Below, piece after piece: positions 15,576-18,850 of a stretch of DNA of 18,850 bases. The notes beneath the pieces are model-generated. The model saw only the letters and a program-made list of their open reading frames with translations, had not been told where the DNA came from and did not search any database. The first letter of the stretch is position 1, and each line of letters begins with the position of its first letter. The stretch covers positions 1-18,850 of the forward strand of contig JAVBQJ010000070.1 in the NCBI GenBank assembly GCA_031549115.1, given 5' to 3'. Position numbers and translations under genes: made by a program. Origin of the DNA: JAVBQJ01 sp031549115 (GTDB lineage: Bacteria > Verrucomicrobiota > Lentisphaeria > Victivallales > Victivallaceae).

Positions 15576-16028
15576 TTTCCCAAACTCCAGTTGTTTTTCC
15601 GGGACGGACGGGATCCACCGGAATCCCGATACCCGCCTTCACCATTACCATACCCCCGGAACGGAGAATCGTCAAATCCCGGCTTGCACAAGTATTTTAA
15701 ACGGCAAATAAAGTAATAATTTTCATGGCTTTTCCTGCTGTTTTTATGGAATTGCAATTGGTCCTTGATAATCATCAACCGACCAGATACCCCCATTATT
15801 TGTACCAACTTAGTACACTTCTGCGGGCCCCCAACTGTTGCATAGCATGTGCTTGAGCCGATATCACAATAACTGTCTCCGTCATTCAAGGAAAAACTCC
15901 AAATCTTCAGTTATGATAGCTTTCTCTATCTTATGTGGACCGCAAGATGGCCCTTCACACGGTAGTGCAACCGTCAAGCTGCTCGCAGCTTGCGGAATGC
16001 GTGCCGCTTTTGCGCCAGCTTTGTTTCA
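15576..16028 (-). pseudogene. Possible gene relic between two exported-protein genes
   Basis: About 450 nt without a sound gene. An ATG at 16029-16027 overlaps the stop of the upstream gene as TAATG, the layout of a coupled downstream gene, but it closes after 24 codons. Further protein-like stretches follow in the other two minus-strand frames: CEGPSCGPHKIEKAIITED ending at a TGA near 15885, then a 109-codon frame from 15889 to 15560 with GGPQKC, which resembles SGPQKC in the 315-residue neighbour. This pattern would fit a paralogue broken by frameshifts. The 109-codon frame has GGAG 11 nt before its ATG and might instead be a small gene, though it overlaps the next start. An 8-bp hairpin CAAGCTGC-TC-GCAGCTTG lies at 15975-15992. 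Confidence 0.3.
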
Positions 16029-16949
16029 TTAATTGGTCGGTCGACCTTGCTTCAACCAGACCTCCAAGGGATAGGTACGGGTACTGGCACCATGTAGGCT
16101 CCATGTAATGACATCGGCAAATTTTTCATTGGCCATGGCAAGATAGAAACTTAAGCCCCGGTTGGCATAGAATCCACAATCAAAGCCATTTGCAACTATA
16201 TCATCGTAGACATTGGCAAAGACAACATTACCTTTCACTACCGTCATTGAAAAGAAGAGTTTTTTATCTCCGGCGTTATCAAACATGAAACCCGCGTTTT
16301 CCATTTGCCCTTTGTAATAACAAAAGCGATACTCCAAATTCTCATCGGTGAATTTTATCGTTCCTACATCGACATCATCGGTTATCGTGAGATCCATTAC
16401 TGCTTTATGGACTCCCTGACGCAATTTCAGCAGTATGCATTCATTGGCGAAAACCTTTAATATTGCTTCTTGCGTCATCGCCAAATAAGACGGATCGTCG
16501 AAATTGAGCTCAGCAACCTCGCTGACGATGGTTTGAAAATAGACATTGTCTTTTCCAGTCAAATTTGCTTGCTCTATCTTCATCACAATATTGTTTTTGA
16601 TATACAGCTTACATGTTGTCTCCGGCATTTGATACGTGATCATGATGAAATTATCATATTCCGATTCGTCGCGCTCGTCCGGGATAAAGTTACCAATTTC
16701 AAAGACCGTTCTTATTGTATCGCACTTTTGCGGACCCGAAGTACTTCGCCGATCATTTGCGGCGTTATTTCTGATCCCTTGTATAAGTGGCGCCAAAATG
16801 ATCGGCATGGAACAATCAAATTCTGTATTCTGTGTATTTTCCATGGCGAACCCGGCCAAATTGGATTCGGCGCGGGCTGTCAAGCCGGGCCCCAATAAAC
16901 ATCCGGCAAGGAAAAGATACAGCCGGAATTTTGTAATCTGCCATTTCAT
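16029..16949 (-). CDS. Exported protein of unknown function (306 aa)
   Basis: Not recognised. The start at 16949 (MKWQITKFRLYLFLAGCLLG) is preferred over 16976: GGAG lies 12 nt before it, while the upstream ATG has no ribosome binding site and only adds a hydrophilic stretch ahead of the signal peptide. The signal sequence contains LAGC (C17), a perfect lipobox, but the hydrophobic run continues to a possible TARA-ES cleavage, so lipoprotein versus freely exported is open. The mature part is mixed alpha/beta, with beta stretches such as NFIMITYQMPETTCKLYIKN and FFSMTVVKGNVVFANVYDD. It follows a GC-rich hairpin and is likely in one transcript with the genes on either side. Confidence 0.65.
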   Translation of the reverse strand: MKWQITKFRLYLFLAGCLLGPGLTARAESNLAGFAMENTQNTEFDCSMPIILAPLIQGIRNNAANDRRSTSGPQKCDTIRTVFEIGNFIPDERDESEYDNFIMITYQMPETTCKLYIKNNIVMKIEQANLTGKDNVYFQTIVSEVAELNFDDPSYLAMTQEAILKVFANECILLKLRQGVHKAVMDLTITDDVDVGTIKFTDENLEYRFCYYKGQMENAGFMFDNAGDKKLFFSMTVVKGNVVFANVYDDIVANGFDCGFYANRGLSFYLAMANEKFADVITWSLHGASTRTYPLEVWLKQGRPTN

Positions 16950-16984
16950 GATTGGAAGGCGCTCCTGTATTGGCATTTTGAGGA

Positions 16985-17013
16985 GGCGCCGGACGCTTGC
17001 GATAGCCGGCGCC
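16985..17013. repeat. Intercistronic GC-rich hairpin
   Basis: GGCGCCGG (16985-16992) and CCGGCGCC (17006-17013) form a perfect 8-bp stem with a 13-nt loop between two minus-strand genes. No T-run follows, so it is more likely an mRNA-processing or stability element than a strong terminator. The loop-side sequence GGACGCTTGCG also occurs in the 3' end of the right-edge gene near 18586. Confidence 0.5.
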
Positions 17014-17026
17014 GCCCCTGGTTTCG

Positions 17027-17677
17027 CTACTCCGATGAGCTTGAGCTCGCTGGTGTTTGGTCGAGGCAGAATACCTCAAATTCCTGGAGGAGCATTTTTT
17101 TCCGTTCTTCATCCGTCAGTTTTGCCAGGTATTTGTTGACTACCAGCCTGGTTATTTCCAGGGCGGAACCGTCGAAAGAGCCGGGACCGTAAATATTATA
17201 AATCATCTCCAGGCAATAGCGGCGTATTTCCTGATCGTCACTCTCCGCCATGGTTTTCAGGATATCCGGAACCACCCGGGGGCCGGCTTGAATCAGCGCA
17301 GCCTGGGCCGGGAAACGGGAAATCAAAGGCAGTTCGCGATACAGTGAATAGATTTTGGGATTTTCCAGCTTCAAGTACGGCAATACCCGCTGCGCATGTA
17401 CGCGGTTGGGAAAATTTTGAAGAACAAAAAGGGCCTGACACTTCTGGTACGTATCGTCACTCCGTTTCAGAATTCCATGTAATTCGCTTAACAGTTTCTC
17501 TTCTGCTCGAAAGCTTTGATTGGAAAGCATTGTCAGCAGTTTATCATCCTTGTCATTTACCTTTACCGCCTCCAGCCAGAGAGAAGCCACCTTATCCAAA
17601 TCCTCTTTGGGGTCGGGAGAGGCCAGTACTCCAAGCGCCAGCAAAATCAAACCCAGAATCATTACCATCTTTTTCAT
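17027..17677 (-). CDS. Exported HEAT-like protein (216 aa)
   Basis: Not recognised by name. A signal peptide (MKKMVMILGLILLALGVLAS) precedes a helical body with HEAT-like units: YQKCQALFVLQNFP, RVLPYLKLENPK, VVPDILKTMAESDDQEIRRY. The last unit (pro-hydrophobic helix, then DDQEIRRYCLEMI) is typical of HEAT/PBS-lyase repeats that act as binding scaffolds. The protein ends in a run of serines and Glu. The start at 17677 has GAGGTGG 4 nt before it, within the duplicated hairpin/RBS module, and the same leader is used by the next gene upstream. Probably co-transcribed with the 258-residue gene, whose stop lies 53 nt before it. Confidence 0.7.
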   Translation of the reverse strand: MKKMVMILGLILLALGVLASPDPKEDLDKVASLWLEAVKVNDKDDKLLTMLSNQSFRAEEKLLSELHGILKRSDDTYQKCQALFVLQNFPNRVHAQRVLPYLKLENPKIYSLYRELPLISRFPAQAALIQAGPRVVPDILKTMAESDDQEIRRYCLEMIYNIYGPGSFDGSALEITRLVVNKYLAKLTDEERKKMLLQEFEVFCLDQTPASSSSSE

Positions 17678-17885
17678 TTTTCCACCTCGTTATGGCAATA
17701 CCGCTTCCAACAAGTGGTATTGCCATAGATTCAAAAACGGTTGACATCACCAGGGCGCTTGCGCATCCGCGGCGGTTCATCGGATTCTCGGAAGAAAAAA
17801 CAAACAAAGTCTGCTCCGACAATCCACTCAATTCGGCTTTGCCAGTTGCGGATTTTGCGTCCCGGTTCCATAAAAGTACCGCGCC
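17666..17885 (-). repeat. Duplicated gene-junction module, copy 1
   Basis: Roughly 220 bp shared with 18496-18717. In transcription order it holds the last ~51 codons of a gene, a hairpin, the ribosome binding site and the first codons (MKKM) of the next gene. Similarity stops sharply at 17885 on one side and just inside the signal peptide codons on the other. Confidence 0.8.
17691..17727. repeat. Intercistronic hairpin, copy 1
   Basis: TATGGCAATACCGCTT (17691-17706) pairs with AAGTGGTATTGCCATA (17712-17727) around a 5-nt loop: 16 pairs, one of them G-T. It lies between a stop codon and the ribosome binding site of the next gene, with no T-tract. Compared with copy 2, the arms differ in a symmetrical, pairing-preserving way. 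Confidence 0.8.
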
Positions 17886-18507
17886 AGAGTTGCCGTTCCT
17901 CCTTGGCGTCGAATTCGCCATCGTTGAGCAGCGATTCCGGAAAGTTGGTGTAGGATAATAACAACTCCTGCAGCCACTGGCGCAGCGCAGTCTGCGTGAG
18001 TGGAGCGGGAGGAGAAACCGGAATGCATAGTACAAAACAAGTTCCGGTATCCCAACAGAAGAACTTCTTATCTTCTTGATTGGCCCAAAACAGCAGGTCT
18101 GACTCCCAGGAAAAAACCAATTCGTCACTGCTCCGCCGGGTTTCAAAAAGAACAACATCCTTGAACGCCATCAGCTTTTCGACGGTAAAATGGCGGATCG
18201 TTGCCGCTTTTAAAAAAGTGGATTGCCATTTTTCAAACTGACGAATAACTCTTGCGGAAATGTCCGCGGTTTTCAGTTGATTCTTTTGCATGTCCCGGCT
18301 TCGTAAGATTTGCAGCGTATAAACCTGAGGCGATTCCTGCATCCGCTTTTCCGGATAAAAGATATTGTCGGCACTCAGATGCGACACCAATGCATCCAAG
18401 GTCATCAGGTCATTCAAAGGAAGAGGACCGGTTTCCTGCCCATACAGCAAACCGCACCAGAGACCGATCGCCAGGCTTATCACTATTTTCATCGTCATTT
18501 TTTTCAT
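17731..18507 (-). CDS. Exported protein of unknown function (258 aa), paralogue family
   Basis: Not recognised. Signal peptide MKKMTMKIVISLAIGLWCGL with probable cleavage near LYGQ-ET. The mature part is mixed, with an aromatic-rich core (LVFSWESDLLFWANQEDKKFF, split over residues about 130-150) and a conserved C-terminal block RNWQSRIEWIVGADFVC followed by the basic tail PPRMRKRPGDVNRF. That same C-terminal block recurs in the gene at the right edge. Between the two copies most differences fall at third codon positions, which shows this frame is under protein-level constraint. The start at 18507 has GAGGTGG 4 nt upstream. Confidence 0.72.
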   Translation of the reverse strand: MKKMTMKIVISLAIGLWCGLLYGQETGPLPLNDLMTLDALVSHLSADNIFYPEKRMQESPQVYTLQILRSRDMQKNQLKTADISARVIRQFEKWQSTFLKAATIRHFTVEKLMAFKDVVLFETRRSSDELVFSWESDLLFWANQEDKKFFCWDTGTCFVLCIPVSPPAPLTQTALRQWLQELLLSYTNFPESLLNDGEFDAKEERQLWRGTFMEPGRKIRNWQSRIEWIVGADFVCFFFRESDEPPRMRKRPGDVNRF

Positions 18508-18717
18508 TTTTCCACCTCGTTATGGGCAATACCGCTTCCAATAAGCGGTATTGCCCATACACTCAAAAGCGGTTGACATCACCAGGACGCTTGCGCATCC
18601 GGGGCGGTTCATCGAATTCGAAAAAGAACAAACAAACAAAGTCTGCTCCGACAATCCACTCAATTCGGCTTTGCCAGTTGCGGATTTTGCATCCCGGTTC
18701 CATAAAAGCACCGCGCC
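18496..18717 (-). repeat. Duplicated gene-junction module, copy 2
   Basis: Second copy of the module at 17666-17885, offset by 832 bp in the coding part and two bases longer because of the longer hairpin. It carries the 3' end of the right-edge gene, the hairpin, the GAGGTGG ribosome binding site and the start of the 258-residue gene. Confidence 0.8.
18521..18559. repeat. Intercistronic hairpin, copy 2 (perfect)
   Basis: TATGGGCAATACCGCTT (18521-18537) pairs perfectly with AAGCGGTATTGCCCATA (18543-18559) around the loop CCAAT: 17 base pairs. Relative to copy 1 it has one extra G on the left arm matched by one extra C on the right, and a G-C in place of the G-T. Confidence 0.85.
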
Positions 18718-18850
18718 TTCTTCATGCGACTCCGGTTTGTCATCGATTTCTTTGCGCAGACTGACGATGATCTCGTGAACCAGCGAGTTGCCCTGATCCG
18801 AAGACGCCTGAAACAACTCCAATGCTTTGCCCTTATCACGGGAAACACCG
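18563..18850 (-). pseudogene. 3' end of a paralogue of the 258-aa protein, frameshifted, cut by window edge
   Basis: The last ~51 codons (GAFMEPGCKIRNWQSRIEW ... RPGDVNRF) closely match the C-terminus of the 258-residue neighbour and end at a TGA at 18565-18563. In that frame a TGA appears just upstream, near 18724. From there to the window edge a different frame is open and protein-like (ALELFQASSDQGNSLVHEII, then SLRKEIDDKPESHEE). The amphipathic, acidic stretch resembles the region before the shared tail in the neighbour (LNDGEFDAKEER), so a single-base indel around 18712-18725 would join the two parts. It is either a real frameshift, a recombination joint or a sequencing error. If the upstream frame is read on, it ends at a TAA at 18522-18520 with an out-of-frame tail. 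Confidence 0.6.

Noticed and set aside
17691..17727. Intrinsic terminator between the 258- and 216-residue genes
   Set aside because: No T-run follows on the minus strand; the ribosome binding site of the next gene comes directly after the stem.
17691..18559. Integron attC sites formed by the two hairpins
   Set aside because: The hairpins are nearly perfect and lack paired GTTRRRY/RYYYAAC core sites, the extrahelical bases and an integrase gene; they also precede a ribosome binding site inside an operon.
17691..18559. CRISPR-like or tandem repeat array
   Set aside because: Only two copies, 832 bp apart, and the intervening DNA is a coding gene rather than spacers.
1..18850. tRNA, rRNA or riboswitch genes
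   Set aside because: No cloverleaf-like arms, GTTCRANNC T-loop signature in context, rRNA stretches or known riboswitch cores were noticed by eye on either strand.

Overview
The window most resembles a GC-rich chromosome from the Lentisphaerae / Planctomycetes-Verrucomicrobia-Chlamydiae group, perhaps a Victivallis-like gut or anaerobic glycan degrader. The reasons are the prepilin-like protein with an [20 protein letters not shown] N-terminus lacking the usual Gly at -1, the DUF4838-type hydrolase, and GH20 and GH1 enzymes with an SLC45/GPH-like MFS carrier. This placement is inferred from remembered family distributions, not from a search.

Layout: (1) 1-2400 is AT-rich accessory DNA. It holds a 3'-truncated IS3-family transposase that has lost its catalytic Glu (minus strand), and a HEPN-domain protein (minus strand) with its own near-consensus promoter. 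A plus-strand intrinsic terminator at 2360-2405 has no visible gene in front of it. (2) 2448-13781 is a GC-rich glycan-utilisation locus. An AraC-type regulator (minus) diverges from a tightly packed plus-strand operon: prepilin-like protein, secreted DNRLRE-like beta-sandwich protein, secreted DUF4838 (GH163-like) hydrolase, two cytosolic GH20 enzymes, a GH1 beta-glycosidase and an MFS transporter. Junctions are 24 nt, 24 nt, ATGA overlap, ATGA overlap, 14 nt overlap and 24 nt. (3) 13782-14006 is a convergent gap with one long imperfect palindrome. (4) 14007-18850 is a minus-strand array of small exported proteins of unknown function with moderate GC. It contains a possible gene relic and a ~220-bp duplicated module: a gene 3' end, a perfect or near-perfect 16-17-bp hairpin, a ribosome binding site and the start of the next gene. 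The last gene at the right edge looks frameshifted and is cut by the window end.

How the genes may work together: the AraC protein (cupin-like sensor half plus two HTHs) probably senses a sugar and switches on the divergent operon. The exported DUF4838 protein would cleave a HexNAc-containing glycan outside the cytoplasm. The pilin-like and DNRLRE proteins may hold the glycan or enzyme at the cell surface. The MFS carrier would import the oligosaccharides, and the signal-less GH20 and GH1 enzymes would trim beta-HexNAc and beta-hexose residues in the cytoplasm. The gene assignments rest on visible motifs; the substrate (for example N-glycan or another host glycan) is inference.
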